Source: Candidatus Kouleothrix ribensis (GTDB lineage: Bacteria > Chloroflexota > Chloroflexia > Chloroflexales > Roseiflexaceae). From it: a stretch of DNA of 64,000 nt. The stretch is taken from assembly GCA_016722075.1 (NCBI GenBank), contig JADKGW010000001.1, positions 992,001 to 1,056,000 of the forward strand. Direction: 5' to 3'. Shown here one piece after another: positions 35,856 through 44,740 of this stretch (position 1 is its first letter; every line of letters begins with the position of its first letter). The notes beneath the pieces were generated by a model. That model did not search any database. It was not told the DNA's origin and worked only from the letters and a program-made list of their open reading frames with translations. A program made the position numbers and the translations under genes.

Positions 35856-37046
35856 ATGACCAGAACGCCTCTACGTCTGGTGGTCGCGGCGATCGTCGTG
35901 CTGTTCGTGGCGTCTGGCTGTGGCGGCGCGCCAGCCGGCGGCGCGAGCGCGGGCGGCCCGCTCCAGGCGATCGGTGCGGGCGAGGGTGCTGTATCGATCG
36001 TGGCGTGGCCGGGCTATATCGAGCGCGGCGAGACCGACAAGGGCTACGACTGGGTCACCGGCTTCGAGAAAGACACCGGCTGCAAGGTGTCGGTCAAGAC
36101 TGCCGCAACCTCGGATGAGATGGTGGCGCTCATGAACGACGGCGGCTTCGACCTGGTGACGGCCTCGGGCGATGCCAGCTTGCGCCTGGTGTCGGGCGGG
36201 CGCGTGCAACCGATCAACACCGCGCTCATCCCCAGCTGGGGCAAGATCGACCAGCGCCTGCAGAATGCGCCCTGGCATACCGTGGGCGGCATACACTACG
36301 GCGTGCCCTACCAGTGGGGGCCGAATGTGCTGATGTACAACACCGATGTGTTCAAGGGCCAGGCGCCCGACAGCTGGAAGGTGGTGTTTGAAGAGGGCGC
36401 GCTGCCCGACGGCACCAGCAACAAGGGCCGCGTGCAGGCCTACGACGGGCCGATCTATATCGCCGACGCGGCGCTGTACCTCAAGGCCACCAAGCCCGAG
36501 CTGGGTATCAAAGACCCCTACGCGCTCAACCGCGACCAGTTCAAGGCCGCGCTTGAGCTGCTGCGCGGCCAGCGCAAGATCGTCGGCCGCTACTGGCACG
36601 ATGCCGGCGTGCAGGTTGATGATTTCACCAAAGAGGGTGTGGCGGCCTCGAGCTCCTGGCCCTATCAGGTCAACCTGCTGCAGTTCAACAAGCAGCCAAT
36701 CGCCAGCGTCATCCCCAAAGAGGGCGCCACCGGCTGGGCCGACACAACCATGATGCACGTGAACGCACCGCACCCCAACTGCGCCTACAAATGGCTCGAG
36801 CACTCGCTCGACCCAAAGCTGCAGGGCGACCTGGCGGCCTGGTTCGGCTCGGTGCCGGTGGTGCCCGACGCGTGTAAGGGCAACGCGCTGCTGACCGACA
36901 CCGGCTGCTCGACGAACGGCTTCGATAACTTCGATAAGATTGCCTTCTGGAGGACTCCGACTGCCGACTGCGCCGACGGCAAAAAGGACTGCGTGCCGTA
37001 CTACGAGTGGGTCACAAGCTATATCGCGGTGATCGGCGGGCGTTAG
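35856..37046 (+). CDS. Polyamine-type ABC transporter solute-binding lipoprotein (PotD-like)
   Basis: ATG 35856 follows AGGAGGGTGAC; an upstream in-frame start at 35790 lacks a site. The 396-aa product has a lipoprotein signal with lipobox VASGC (Cys22), then a Gly/Ala linker. The periplasmic-binding fold begins VSIVAWPGYIERGETDKGYDWVTGFEKDTGCKV and contains GIHYGVPYQWGPNVLMYNTDVF. This is the PotD/PotF-like family of polyamine or related small-cation binders. The exact ligand is unknown. It heads an operon with an ATPase and two permeases. Confidence 0.88.
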   Translation: MTRTPLRLVVAAIVVLFVASGCGGAPAGGASAGGPLQAIGAGEGAVSIVAWPGYIERGETDKGYDWVTGFEKDTGCKVSVKTAATSDEMVALMNDGGFDLVTASGDASLRLVSGGRVQPINTALIPSWGKIDQRLQNAPWHTVGGIHYGVPYQWGPNVLMYNTDVFKGQAPDSWKVVFEEGALPDGTSNKGRVQAYDGPIYIADAALYLKATKPELGIKDPYALNRDQFKAALELLRGQRKIVGRYWHDAGVQVDDFTKEGVAASSSWPYQVNLLQFNKQPIASVIPKEGATGWADTTMMHVNAPHPNCAYKWLEHSLDPKLQGDLAAWFGSVPVVPDACKGNALLTDTGCSTNGFDNFDKIAFWRTPTADCADGKKDCVPYYEWVTSYIAVIGGR

Positions 37047-37110
37047 CGCTTAGGAGCGAGGCGGTCGGCGCGCCGGCCGCCTCGCTCCTGAAAAAGATGA
37101 AGGTCTATTC

Positions 37111-38151
37111 GTGGCAGATAGCGACATTCCAGCGGTACGGTTCAGCCACGTCAGCCGGCACTTCGGCGATGTGCGCGCGGTCGATGATGTGAGCCTCGAC
37201 ATACAGGATGGCGAGTTCTTCACGATGCTCGGGCCATCGGGCTCGGGCAAAACCACCTGCCTGCGCCTGATCGCCGGGTTCGAGCAGCCCAGCAGCGGCA
37301 GCATCCAGCTGCATGGCGCCGAGGCGGCCGGGCTACCGCCCTACGAGCGTGATGTCAACACGGTGTTCCAGGATTACGCGCTATTTCCACATATGACGGT
37401 GGGCCAGAACGTGGCCTATGGCCTGATGATCCGCAAGGTGCCTAAGGCCGAGCGCCAGCGGCAGGCCGAGGCAATGCTCGAGCTGGTGCGGCTGCCGGGC
37501 CTGGCCGGCCGTAAGCCCGCCCAGCTCTCGGGCGGCCAACGCCAGCGGGTCGCACTGGCCCGCGCGCTGGTGAACCACCCGCGCGTGCTGCTGCTCGACG
37601 AGCCGCTCGGCGCGCTTGACCTGAAGCTGCGCCAGCAGATGCAGATCGAACTCAAAGCCATCCAACAGCAGGTCGGCATCACCTTTGTGTATGTCACGCA
37701 CGATCAGGAAGAGGCGCTGACGATGAGCGACCGGATCGCCGTGTTCAACAACGGCACGATCGAGCAGATCGGCGCGCCGGCGCAGGTGTACGAGCACCCC
37801 GCGACTGCGTTTGTGGCTGGCTTTGTGGGCATCTCGAATATTGTGCGCGGCGCGGCGGCCCAGGCGATCACCGGCAGCCCACAGCCGTTCGCCATCCGCC
37901 CCGAGAAGATCCGCATGCTCGCGCCCGACGCGCCGGTGCCTCCCGAGCTGCACAGCGCCAGCGGGCGCATCCAGGGCGTTGTATACCTGGGCATGCTCAC
38001 GCGCTATCAGGTCGATCTCGACGGCGGCGGCGAATTGACCGTGGTCGAGCAGAATCTCGCGGGCGGCGCGCTCGACGCGCATGCCACTCACGGCCGCCCG
38101 GTGCGGCTGATCTGGCAACCGCAGCACGCCCAGCCGATCGGCCAGGGGTAG
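37111..38151 (+). CDS. ABC importer ATP-binding subunit (PotA-like)
   Basis: A 346-aa protein that starts at GTG 37111. Walker A is GPSGSGKT (about residue 43), the Q-loop is [15 protein letters not shown], the signature [15 protein letters not shown], Walker [17 protein letters not shown] and the switch [14 protein letters not shown]. The C-terminal TOBE-type regulatory domain (about residues 260-340, RPEKIRML, then [17 protein letters not shown]) is typical of PotA. It lies between the binding-protein gene and the first permease. Confidence 0.93.
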   Translation: MADSDIPAVRFSHVSRHFGDVRAVDDVSLDIQDGEFFTMLGPSGSGKTTCLRLIAGFEQPSSGSIQLHGAEAAGLPPYERDVNTVFQDYALFPHMTVGQNVAYGLMIRKVPKAERQRQAEAMLELVRLPGLAGRKPAQLSGGQRQRVALARALVNHPRVLLLDEPLGALDLKLRQQMQIELKAIQQQVGITFVYVTHDQEEALTMSDRIAVFNNGTIEQIGAPAQVYEHPATAFVAGFVGISNIVRGAAAQAITGSPQPFAIRPEKIRMLAPDAPVPPELHSASGRIQGVVYLGMLTRYQVDLDGGGELTVVEQNLAGGALDAHATHGRPVRLIWQPQHAQPIGQG

Positions 38152-38190
38152 ATCAGCTGCGCGCTGCCTGCTGAACAGAGGACGTACGCC

Positions 38191-39141
38191 TTGGCCGAAA
38201 AAGCAGCCTACCCGGCTCCCGCCGCAACCGCCAGCCGGGGTCGCCGCCTGGCAACCTACCTGTACCGCCGGCCCCGGCTGACGCTGGCGCTACTCCTGGC
38301 GCCGCCGCTGATCTGGCTGGGTGCCGCATACCTGGGCGCACTGCTGGCGCTGCTGATGCAGAGCTTCTTCCACCTCGACGATTTTACCGGCCAGGTGGTG
38401 CGCCGCTTCACGCTGGCAACCTACCGCGACTTGCTGACGCGCGCGAATTTCGACATCGCCGTGCGCACTGCGACCATGGCCGCGCTTGTCAGTATCGCGG
38501 CCGCGCTGCTGGCCTTCCCGCTGGCCTACTACATGGCCCGCTACGCCACGCCGCGCATCAAGACGCTGCTATACCTGGCCATAACCATGCCGCTCTGGTC
38601 GAGCTACCTGGTGCGCGTGTACGCCTGGAAGCTCATCCTGGCCAAAGAAGGCATTGTGACGTGGGTGTTTGAGCGGCTCGGGCTGGGCGGGCTGATCGAC
38701 CTGCTGCTGAGCACCCCGGCGATCGGCGGGCCGTCGCTGTCGGTGTCGGCGATCGGCATGTTCCTGGTGTTCCTGTACGTCTGGCTGCCCTACATGATCC
38801 TGCCGATCGTCGCCGCGCTCGAGCGTGTGCCGCGCTCGCTGCTCGAGGCCTCGAGCGACCTGGGCGCGCGGCCGGGTGCGACCTTCCGCAATGTGATGCT
38901 GCCGCTCGCGCTGCCGGGCGTGGCGGCCGGCTCGATCTTCACCTTCTCGCTGACGCTGGGCGATTTCATTATTCCTGGCACATTCGGCAACTCGAGCCTG
39001 TTCATCGGCCAGGCCGTGCTGACGCTCCAGGGTTCCTCGGGCAACATCCCGCTCGCGGCGGCCTTCACCGTCGTGCCGATGCTGATTATGGCGGTGTACC
39101 TGCTCGGCGCCAGGAAGCTCGGGGCGTTCGAGGCGCTGTAG
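38191..39141 (+). CDS. ABC importer permease (PotB-like)
   Basis: A 316-aa protein from TTG 38191 with six membrane segments. The cytoplasmic EAA loop is SLLEASSDLGARPGATFRNVMLPLALPGVAAG, which contacts the ATPase. Other family marks are MPLWSSYLVRVYAWKLIL and LGDFIIPGTFG. Its partner permease does not follow directly: about 900 bp with repeat arrays and a four-helix-bundle gene intervene. Confidence 0.92.
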   Translation: MAEKAAYPAPAATASRGRRLATYLYRRPRLTLALLLAPPLIWLGAAYLGALLALLMQSFFHLDDFTGQVVRRFTLATYRDLLTRANFDIAVRTATMAALVSIAAALLAFPLAYYMARYATPRIKTLLYLAITMPLWSSYLVRVYAWKLILAKEGIVTWVFERLGLGGLIDLLLSTPAIGGPSLSVSAIGMFLVFLYVWLPYMILPIVAALERVPRSLLEASSDLGARPGATFRNVMLPLALPGVAAGSIFTFSLTLGDFIIPGTFGNSSLFIGQAVLTLQGSSGNIPLAAAFTVVPMLIMAVYLLGARKLGAFEAL

Positions 39142-39149
39142 GTGCGACC

Positions 39150-39273
39150 GGGAGAGTGGGAGAGTGGGAGAGTGGGAGAGTGGGAGAGTGGGAGACGGGG
39201 AGATGGGGAGACGGGGAGAGGGGGAGACGGGGAGACGGGGAGACGGGGAGACGGGGAGAGGGGGAGAGGGGGG
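39150..39273. repeat. Octamer tandem repeat (GGGAGAGT / GGGAGACG)
   Basis: About fifteen 8-bp units. The first block is GGGAGAGT, then GGGAGACG, GGGAGATG and GGGAGAGG variants. It begins nine bases after the PotB-like stop. The end of the array runs up to the AAGGAGGTGGT ribosome site of the next gene, so its purine-rich units could affect transcription or translation there. Confidence 0.9.
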
Positions 39274-39295
39274 GACAAAACTGCAAGGAGGTGGT

Positions 39296-39727
39296 ATGAG
39301 TAAGAAGATAATCCGGCACCAAGATCTCGAGGTGTATCAAAAGGCATTTCAGGGGGCAATGGAGCTATTTGATCGATCAAAGGCATTTCCAAAAGAAGAA
39401 ACATATTCCTTGACCGACCAAATGCGCCGGTCTTCGCGCTCGGTCTGTGCAAATCTGGCCGAAGCATGGCGCAAACGCAGGTACGAGAAGGCTTTTATCA
39501 GCAAGCTTTCGGATGCCGAAAGCGAAGCTGCTGAAACGCAGGTGTGGGTAGAATTCGCCGTTGGCTGCGGCTATATGCAGCGCGAGGTTGGCATAAGGCT
39601 GTATCGTGGGTACGATGAGATCGTGCGGATGCTTGTGAGCATGATCATGCATCCTGAGCTATGGGTTATTGCCCAAGACAGGAAGCGAATAGAAGAACAA
39701 CCTGAAGAGTATGGAGATCCTTTCTAA
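39296..39727 (+). CDS. Four-helix-bundle protein (S23/IVS-encoded type)
   Basis: ATG 39296 has AAGGAGGTGGT directly upstream; the frame further left only reads the octamer repeat. The 143-aa product has the family pattern HQDLEVYQKAFQGAMELFD, YSLTDQMRRSSRSVCANLAEAWRKR and FISKLSDAESEAAETQVWVEFAVGCGYM, four helices in all. Such proteins occur as stand-alone genes and inside 23S rRNA intervening sequences; their function is unclear. Its codon usage is visibly less GC-biased than its neighbours, and it splits the importer operon, so it looks like an insertion. Confidence 0.9.
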   Translation: MSKKIIRHQDLEVYQKAFQGAMELFDRSKAFPKEETYSLTDQMRRSSRSVCANLAEAWRKRRYEKAFISKLSDAESEAAETQVWVEFAVGCGYMQREVGIRLYRGYDEIVRMLVSMIMHPELWVIAQDRKRIEEQPEEYGDPF

Positions 39728-39740
39728 GCAAGAGTCGCCT

Positions 39741-40027
39741 GTCTCGTGTCTGATGTCTCGCGTCTCGTGTCTCGTGTCTGATGTCTCGTGTCTCGTGTCT
39801 CGTGTCTCGTGTCTGATGTCTCGCGTCTCGCGTCTCGCGTCTCGCGTCTCGCGTCTCGTGTCTCGCGTCTCGCGTCTCGTGTCTCGCGTCTCGCGTCTGA
39901 TGTCTCGCGTCTCGTGTCTCGTGTCTCGTGTCTTGCGTCTCGCGTCTCGTGTCTCGTGTCTCGTGTCTGATGTCTCGTGTCTGATGTCTCGCGTCTCGTG
40001 TCTCGCGTCTCGCGTCTCGCGTCTCGC
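39741..40027. repeat. Heptamer tandem array, 41 units of GTCTCGY/GTCTGAT
   Basis: 287 bp is exactly 41 units of seven bases. Units are GTCTCGC, GTCTCGT or GTCTGAT, with a rare GTCTTGC. Their order is irregular. Reading frames through it on both strands are open by composition but are not genes. It occupies the gap between the four-helix-bundle gene and the second permease gene. Confidence 0.95.
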
Positions 40028-40048
40028 GTCGTGTGAATTTGGCAGATT

Positions 40049-40876
40049 ATGAACAAACCCCCCACAACCCCGCGCGCGCCAATCGCCCTTCGGCTGGCTG
40101 TTGCCGGCGTGCTGGCGTTCCTCTACCTGCCGTTCCTGATCATCATCCTATACGCGTTCAGCACCGAAGACAGTACCTTCACCTTTCCGCCGCCGGGGCT
40201 GACGACCAGCTGGTTTGGCCAGGCCTGGAGTGGCCCATCCGGCCCCGCAATCCGCGCGGCGCTCGGCCTCTCGCTGCGCGTAGCCGCGATCTCGACGGCC
40301 GTAGCGCTGGTGCTGGGCACGCTCGCCGCGTTGGCGGTGTACCGCAGCCGCTTCTTCGGCCGCGAGGCGATCTCGTTCCTGCTGCTGCTGCCGATCGCGC
40401 TGCCCGGCATCGTCACCGGCATCGCGCTGCGCTCGGCGATCAGCCTGGGGGGGCTGCAGTTCAGCTTCTGGACGATCGTGCTCGGCCATGCGACCTTCTG
40501 CGTGGTGACGGTGTACAACAATGTGCTGGCACGCTTCCGCCGCACCAGCAGCTCGCAGCTCGAGGCCTCGATGGACCTGGGCGCGACGAGCTTTCAGACG
40601 TTTCGCTACGTGCTGCTGCCGAATATTGCCACCGCGCTGCTGGCCGGCGGCATGCTTGCGTTCGCGCTTTCGTTCGATGAGGTGATCGTCACAACGTTCA
40701 CCGCCGGCCAGCACGAGACGCTGCCGATCTGGATCTTGAGCCAGCTGGTGCGCCCGCGCAACCGCCCGGTCACGAACGTCGTCGCCGTGTTCGTGATCGC
40801 CACGACGTTCATCCCGATCCTGCTGGCCCACCGGCTCACGCGCGACACTGCCGAGGTGGCCGGCGGCGGCAAGTAG
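40049..40876 (+). CDS. ABC importer permease (PotC-like)
   Basis: A 275-aa protein from ATG 40049, close behind the heptamer array. It has six membrane segments and an EAA loop ([48 protein letters not shown]) typical of Pot[25 protein letters not shown] starts the first helix. It completes the importer with the PotD-, PotA- and PotB-like genes. Whether it is co-transcribed with them through the two repeat arrays is uncertain. Confidence 0.92.
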   Translation: MNKPPTTPRAPIALRLAVAGVLAFLYLPFLIIILYAFSTEDSTFTFPPPGLTTSWFGQAWSGPSGPAIRAALGLSLRVAAISTAVALVLGTLAALAVYRSRFFGREAISFLLLLPIALPGIVTGIALRSAISLGGLQFSFWTIVLGHATFCVVTVYNNVLARFRRTSSSQLEASMDLGATSFQTFRYVLLPNIATALLAGGMLAFALSFDEVIVTTFTAGQHETLPIWILSQLVRPRNRPVTNVVAVFVIATTFIPILLAHRLTRDTAEVAGGGK

Positions 40877-40927
40877 CCCTGCGGGTATCTACTGGGTTAG
40901 AAGGTTAGAAAGTTGGCAAGTTAGAAG

Positions 40928-41125
40928 GTTATCAACCTACAACCCGCAACCCGGCCAACCTGCAACCTGCCAACCTGCAACCTGCAACCTGTCAACCTGC
41001 AACCTGTCAACCTGCAACCTACAACCCGGCCAACCTGCAACCTGCCAACCTGCAACCTGCCAACCTGCAACCCGCAACCTGCCAACCTGCAACCTGTCAA
41101 CCTGCAACCTGCAACCTGTCAACCG
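40928..41125. repeat. AACCTGC / AACCTGCC / AACCTGTC short tandem array
   Basis: About 25 units alternating between seven and eight bases, with point variants (AACCTAC, AACCCGG, AACCCGC). It lies between two converging genes. No T-run terminator is visible here, so the structure-poor array itself separates the two converging transcripts. Confidence 0.9.
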
Positions 41126-41150
41126 GCCCACTGCCTGCTGCCATCCCGTA

Positions 41151-41921
41151 CTAGCCCGCCTGGCTCAGCCGGCGCAAGGCCGCGAGCGCATGCTCAGGCC
41201 GCTGCAGCAATTCCAGCGCGCTGATCCGGCAGGCCAGGGCCGGCCGCGCGCCGTCGCTGGCGTAGATCCATAGCCCGGCCGGGGCCGCCACCACGCACGA
41301 GGGCAGCCCCAGCGCCCGCGCGTAGCCGTGCGCCTGCGTGGCCGCCAGCGCCAGCGCCGGGGCCGTGCTTAGCGTGCGCTTGTTCTCGAACAGCGTCAGC
41401 GGCGTGCCGCCCAGCGCATCGTACACCAGGAAATCGACCCGCCCGCGCGCCGGCGCCGGGCTGCTTGCCTGGCGCGTATAGCTCAGCCCCCAGCGCTCGA
41501 GCAGCGGCACCACCACCAGATCCTCGAAGGTTGCCTCGACCGGACTCCACAGCGGGTCGGGCGGCAGCGCGCTGGCGGCAATCTGCTCGCACAGGTGCCG
41601 CAGCAGCGCGGGCGGCACGAAGCCCACCGCGCGCGTGGTGATCTCGCCACCCGCTGCCACAAGCAGCGTTGGCGTCATGTGCAAGCCGAACTGGCCGGCC
41701 AGCAGCGCGGTGCGCTCGGCGTTGATGGTGGCGAAACGAATCGCGCCGGCGTAGGCTGCCGCCAGCTCGACCAGCAGCGGCCGCAGTGCCCGGCTGGCCG
41801 GGCACGCGGGCGCGCCATACAGCGCCAGCACCGGCAGCGGCGAGTGCAGCACCCGCCGGCCAAAGTTGCTCTCATCGACTGCGAGTAGTGCGGCTGGTTT
41901 GGCCCGCGTGCCGTCGTCCAT
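41151..41921 (-). CDS. Thioredoxin-like / PD-(D/E)XK-like fusion protein
   Basis: A 256-aa protein. Residues 15-115 have a thioredoxin-fold pattern (LPVLALYGAPACPASRALRPLLVELAAAYAGAIRFATINAERTALLAGQFGLHMTPTLLVAAGGE). The active-site motif is CPAS, not CxxC, and the cis-proline (MTPT) is kept. Residues about 140-235 read like a restriction-type fold: ATFEDLVVVPLLERWGL, RVDFLVYD, then LTLFENKRTL, i.e. D...E-x-K, as in HsdR N-terminal-like domains. The combination is unusual. A redox-linked or nucleic-acid role is possible but unproven. Confidence 0.75.
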   Translation of the reverse strand: MDDGTRAKPAALLAVDESNFGRRVLHSPLPVLALYGAPACPASRALRPLLVELAAAYAGAIRFATINAERTALLAGQFGLHMTPTLLVAAGGEITTRAVGFVPPALLRHLCEQIAASALPPDPLWSPVEATFEDLVVVPLLERWGLSYTRQASSPAPARGRVDFLVYDALGGTPLTLFENKRTLSTAPALALAATQAHGYARALGLPSCVVAAPAGLWIYASDGARPALACRISALELLQRPEHALAALRRLSQAG

Positions 41922-41979
41922 GGCCTGCTCCTGAATGTGCGTATGGGCATCACGAAGGCGCGCCGCATGGCCTGCGCGG

Positions 41980-43329
41980 CTAGGCGCCAGCGCTATCGCC
42001 CGGCGGCGCGAGCCGGCGCGAGGCCAACAGGCCCAGCAGCGTAAACACTAGCCCCAGCACGAACACCCCGCGATAGCCGATCGGGTCGATCAGCCAGCCG
42101 CCCAGCACCGGCACGAACATCGACAGCCCCAGCAGCGTATTCGCCAGCCCCATATACGTAGGCCGCTCGGCCTCGGGCACGATCTCGAGCAGGTAGGTGC
42201 TGGCGGCCAGGTTGCTGCCGTCGTTGGCCGCGCCGCTGGCGAGAAACACCAGCCCCAGCGCCAGCAGCAGCCCGCCGCTGCCCAGCCCCAGCGCGAACGA
42301 CAGCGCCGGGCCGGCCAGGGCCAGCGCCGGCGGCAGCACCAGCAGCCCGCCGCTGAGCAGCACCAGCCGCCGGTTGCCGCCTGAGTCGCTCACGCGGCCC
42401 CACAGCAGGTTCGAGAGCGCCCCGGTGATCGCGCGCACCGCCAGGTAGGCGCCGGCCACGCTGGCCGGCAGCCCGAGCGACTCGGTGGCATAGATGATAT
42501 AGAACGGCTCGGCGACCTGGCCAACGCGCGTGAGCATGCGCGAGATCACAAACCAGCGGTAGTCGGCGTTCTCGCGCAAGATCGCCGGCGCGCGCCGTAG
42601 CCCGTCGATCACACGCAGGCGCACGCCCGCCTGGGCCTGCACCGGCTCGACGATCAGCGCAAACGCCAGTAGCCCGCCGCCAATGCCGACCAGCCCCAGC
42701 AGCCCCAGCATGCCATAGTTGTTCGGGAAGCCCAGCGGGCCATCGTCGTTCAGCAGCCAGCGCACCAGCGGCCCGACGATCAGAAACGACAGCAGCCCGC
42801 CGAGCAGCTGGCGCGTGCCGAAGAAGCTGCCGCGTCGCCGCAGCGGGATCACCTTGGCCACCACATCCTGGAACGCCAGCGTCGAAGTGCCGCCGCCGAA
42901 GTTGAACACGCTGAAGCTGAGAATGATCAGCCACAGGCTGACCGGCGGCGAGAAGTGGTTCGCGCCGAAGATCGCGGCCAGCAGCACCAGGTAGGCCACC
43001 ACCCGCGCCAGCGCCGCGCGCCGGTACAGCGGCAGCTTCGCGGCCATGCCCTGGATGCGCCCGCTCATCAGCATCTGCGGCAGCAGGTAGCCGCCGCTCT
43101 GCAGCGCCGGCAGCAGCCCGACCAGCGCCAGCGAGCCGCCGAGCTGGCGGATCAACAGCCCCAGCACCAGGTTCGCGCTGAGCATGGCCTCGCCCAGCGC
43201 AAATAGCACGCCGTTCACGACGCCCAGGTAGTAGTTGCGCCGCACAACTGCCGAGGGCAGCGCGGGCGCTGGGCCAGGCTCTTCGGCGGCCGGTGCGGCA
43301 GCCTGGGCGGGGTATGCTTCAACAGACAT
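41980..43329 (-). CDS. MFS transporter
   Basis: ATG 43329 (MSVEAYPAQAAAP) begins a 449-aa product; a longer frame to 43479 has no support. After a polar Ala/Pro N-terminus of about 30 residues there are about twelve hydrophobic segments and the usual basic loops (YRRAALARVVAYLVLL; RRRGSFFGTRQLLGG; SNLLWGRVSDSGGNRRLVLLSGG). No substrate can be inferred. It is convergent with the importer operon and divergent from the CRISPR-associated WYL gene. Confidence 0.9.
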   Translation of the reverse strand: MSVEAYPAQAAAPAAEEPGPAPALPSAVVRRNYYLGVVNGVLFALGEAMLSANLVLGLLIRQLGGSLALVGLLPALQSGGYLLPQMLMSGRIQGMAAKLPLYRRAALARVVAYLVLLAAIFGANHFSPPVSLWLIILSFSVFNFGGGTSTLAFQDVVAKVIPLRRRGSFFGTRQLLGGLLSFLIVGPLVRWLLNDDGPLGFPNNYGMLGLLGLVGIGGGLLAFALIVEPVQAQAGVRLRVIDGLRRAPAILRENADYRWFVISRMLTRVGQVAEPFYIIYATESLGLPASVAGAYLAVRAITGALSNLLWGRVSDSGGNRRLVLLSGGLLVLPPALALAGPALSFALGLGSGGLLLALGLVFLASGAANDGSNLAASTYLLEIVPEAERPTYMGLANTLLGLSMFVPVLGGWLIDPIGYRGVFVLGLVFTLLGLLASRRLAPPGDSAGA

Positions 43330-43760
43330 TGCGCGATTATACCAAATTCGGCCACACGCCGCCCGCTGATCACTGGGTATGGAATACTCCGCTATCAGCC
43401 GGCTTGAGCCGGCGTCGCGTGGGCGCGCGGCGGCGTTAGCCGTGCGCGCAGGAGGCTCGCTCACCACTACGGCTTCCATCTACCTGAAAAGTGATACTCT
43501 CTCCTACGCATGGAGGCCCGGCTACATGCCCCAGATTTCTACAATAGCCCGCAAACAGTCGCGGCGCGCCGGGCCTAAAAACGCGCCGACGTGCGTTTAC
43601 CATGTGATCGGCTTTCTTGGCGCCCCGCCAGCTGTGCGAGGCGATCAAGTTGACATAATTAAACCGACCTATCCTATGCATACTCAAGCGTTCCCCACGG
43701 TACAACGCTGCTGAAGCGGGCTTATCGTAAACCTAGGCTCAGCAATAACATGGACTTCAT
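43330..43760. other. Intergenic region upstream of the WYL regulator
   Basis: No supported gene in 431 bp. On the plus strand a TTGACA hexamer at 43650-43655 followed after 19 bp by TATGCA (43675-43680) is a possible promoter for the WYL gene, with a leader of about 75 nt. The first 250 bp are GC-rich with no clear structure. One open frame (43379-43714) lacks any coding-like pattern. Confidence 0.5.
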
Positions 43761-44714
43761 ATGATACGAGATGAGCTTGATGTTTATGCGGTGGTTCGGC
43801 GCCTGCTCGAATTACGCGATCAGTTGCACGATGGCCCAAAGGACTTCGCGGCGATTGCCGCGCATGCGCCAGGCGATTATACCGACGACAAGAACGGCAA
43901 ACGCCAATTCCGGCGCGACTTAAAGAATCTTGCGGCGCTTGGCTACTCTATCAAGCGCCATCTTCGGCCATTGCGCTGGTCGATCGATGCTGGTACGCAT
44001 CTCCTTTCAGATGAAGATATCCACGCACTGGTTCATATCCGCGAGGCATTTACGCATAATCACCCGCTTGGGTCGCATATAGCACGCCTACTCTCAAGGT
44101 TGACGCGCGATCTCTCGGCTGAGCAACGTCGCCTTTGGCAGCAGCAACCCGTGCTGCGTGCGCAGCTCAATCCAGCGATCGACTACAGCGATTGCACTGC
44201 ATGCATCCAGTTTCTGGAAGCGGCAATCACGCAACGCCGGCAGATCACCTTTTTGTACCATGCACGTGGGCGTGATGTGCCATTGCGTCACGAGCGGCTC
44301 GACCCATACGAAATTGAGTATACCGATCGCCACTTTTACTTACTTGCTTTCAGCTATCGTTATGGCTCGATCTTGCCGTTTCGAATCGATCGGATTGTGC
44401 AAGACAAGCAGCAAGATTCGCCGTTGATACTCCCTGGCCGGCAGCAGCTACGCCGCAAGCAGAAACCAATCGTGTTCACTTATCGTTTGCCTGCCTCGTT
44501 CGCGGATGGCGGCGTGAGCGAACGCTTTACAATTCTTTCGACCAGGCTGGATGCGCGATATGTCACAGTTGAAGCAAGCGATACCAGCGAGTTTCGGATC
44601 GTGCGCACGCTGCTTGGCTACGGTGAGCATGCCCGCTTGCTCGATGGCCCACCGACACTGCTGGAACGAATGCGCGAGGCCGTAGCGTTGATGTGGGAAA
44701 ACTATGTTGACTAA
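43761..44714 (+). CDS. WYL-domain transcriptional regulator of the CRISPR locus
   Basis: A 317-aa protein. The N-terminal 80 residues form a winged-helix-like region (VVRRLLELRDQLHDGPKDFAAIAAH, then GKRQFRRDLKNLAALGYSIKRHL). Residues about 155-235 are the WYL fold (AITQRRQITFLYHARGRDVPLRHERLDPYEIEYTDRHFYLLAFSYRYGSILPFRIDRI). The C-terminal domain (FTILSTRLDARYVTVEASDTSEFRIVRTLLGYGEHARLL) is the WCX type. Such proteins frequently sit beside cas operons and are thought to sense nucleic-acid ligands. It ends at the promoter of the crRNA-like RNA: the TTGACT hexamer overlaps its last codons. Confidence 0.9.
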   Translation: MIRDELDVYAVVRRLLELRDQLHDGPKDFAAIAAHAPGDYTDDKNGKRQFRRDLKNLAALGYSIKRHLRPLRWSIDAGTHLLSDEDIHALVHIREAFTHNHPLGSHIARLLSRLTRDLSAEQRRLWQQQPVLRAQLNPAIDYSDCTACIQFLEAAITQRRQITFLYHARGRDVPLRHERLDPYEIEYTDRHFYLLAFSYRYGSILPFRIDRIVQDKQQDSPLILPGRQQLRRKQKPIVFTYRLPASFADGGVSERFTILSTRLDARYVTVEASDTSEFRIVRTLLGYGEHARLLDGPPTLLERMREAVALMWENYVD

Positions 44715-44735
44715 TGTCCTAGAAGCAACTATACT
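44707..44735 (+). promoter_or_regulatory. Promoter of the crRNA-like RNA
   Basis: TTGACT (44707-44712), 17 bp, TATACT (44730-44735): five of six consensus bases in each hexamer at ideal spacing. It overlaps the last codons of the WYL gene. Initiation would fall near 44741-44743, at the start of the 5' arm of the predicted RNA. Confidence 0.8.
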
Positions 44736-44740
44736 ATTCG

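Noticed and set aside
39724..40065. Open frames on both strands through the heptamer array (SRVSCLV-like and DTRRETR-like peptides)
   Set aside because: A 7-bp unit without stops gives a 21-bp, 7-residue repeat in every frame. This reflects composition only.
43379..43714. 111-codon open frame upstream of the WYL gene
   Set aside because: No ribosome site, no recognisable pattern and a composition like non-coding DNA. Left as intergenic.
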